A stretch of 64,000 bases of DNA, taken from positions 868,001 through 932,000 of the forward strand of contig NZ_CP102798.1 in assembly GCF_028356935.1 (NCBI RefSeq), given 5' to 3'. Positions 63,984-64,000 of the stretch are shown piece after piece. Source of the stretch: Lysinibacillus sp. OF-1 (GTDB lineage Bacteria > Bacillota > Bacilli > Bacillales_A > Planococcaceae). Position 1 is the first letter of the stretch; each line of letters starts with the position of its first letter. The notes beneath the pieces were generated by a model. That model was not told the DNA's origin. It did not search any database and worked only from the letters and a program-made list of their open reading frames with translations. The translations under genes and the position numbers were made by a program.

Positions 63984-64000
63984 TCAAAATTTAATACCTA

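Overview
The window reads as a chromosomal segment of a low-GC, AT-rich Firmicute of the Bacillales, most like Lysinibacillus or a close relative. The main reason is gene order. The series ykuU, ykuV, ktrC ... rnjA, rpoY, ykrA, def, pdhABCD, speA, yktA, yktB, ykzI follows the order I remember from Bacillus subtilis, with blocks of other genes inserted. No rRNA, tRNA, CRISPR array, prophage or intact insertion sequence was recognised.

Region by region. (1) 1-696: 3' part of a LysR regulator. (2) 870-12682: one eight-gene operon coding for a membrane/exported protein, an ABC-2 type transporter (ATPase and permease), a membrane protein with a Gly-Gln tract, a MoxR AAA ATPase, a DUF58 protein and two von Willebrand A (VWA) membrane proteins. 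(3) 12906-13602: thiW under a TPP riboswitch with a terminator. (4) 13672-14868: NorA/Bmr-like MFS pump. (5) 15097-19426: potABCD polyamine transporter with a Cro/C1-cupin regulator and candidate operators. (6) 19833-22270: ykuU, ykuV, ktrC and an unknown membrane-anchored protein. (7) 22402-28919: two acetyltransferases, an S66 peptidase, a broken acetyltransferase gene, an MFS pump of the macrolide-efflux type with an attenuator leader, and a YngK-like glycoside hydrolase. (8) 28981-33003: RND pump and divergent TetR. (9) 33052-34007: a eukaryotic-type kinase coupled to a 59-residue basic protein. (10) 34126-36359: rnjA, rpoY and a 23-codon cationic peptide gene with its own promoter and terminator. 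(11) 36437-37225: ykrA. (12) 37274-43444: 2-aminoethylphosphonate import and degradation genes behind a DeoR regulator. (13) 43490-49343: def and pdhABCD. (14) 49565-56492: Fur-box-flanked iron region: a LysR regulator, four related proteins of unknown function in two tandem pairs, and a FecBCD-type transporter. (15) 57028-63983: atypical SDR, lrgAB-like pair, methyltransferase, speA, nitronate monooxygenase, yktA, yktB and ykzI.

Three places deserve most attention. The MFS pump at 25535-26758 is preceded by a 13-codon leader peptide with an Arg-Leu-Arg motif, complementary RNA segments and an intrinsic terminator, which together look like a drug-sensing attenuator. The duplicated gene pair at 50858-53522, in one apparently Fur-controlled operon with an iron-compound ABC transporter, is the best candidate for an undescribed system. 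The 59-residue Ser/Arg-rich protein overlapping a Ser/Thr kinase gene and the 23-residue cationic peptide are small genes that routine annotation would miss.

Functions are read from motifs, family memory and gene context only. No database search was possible.
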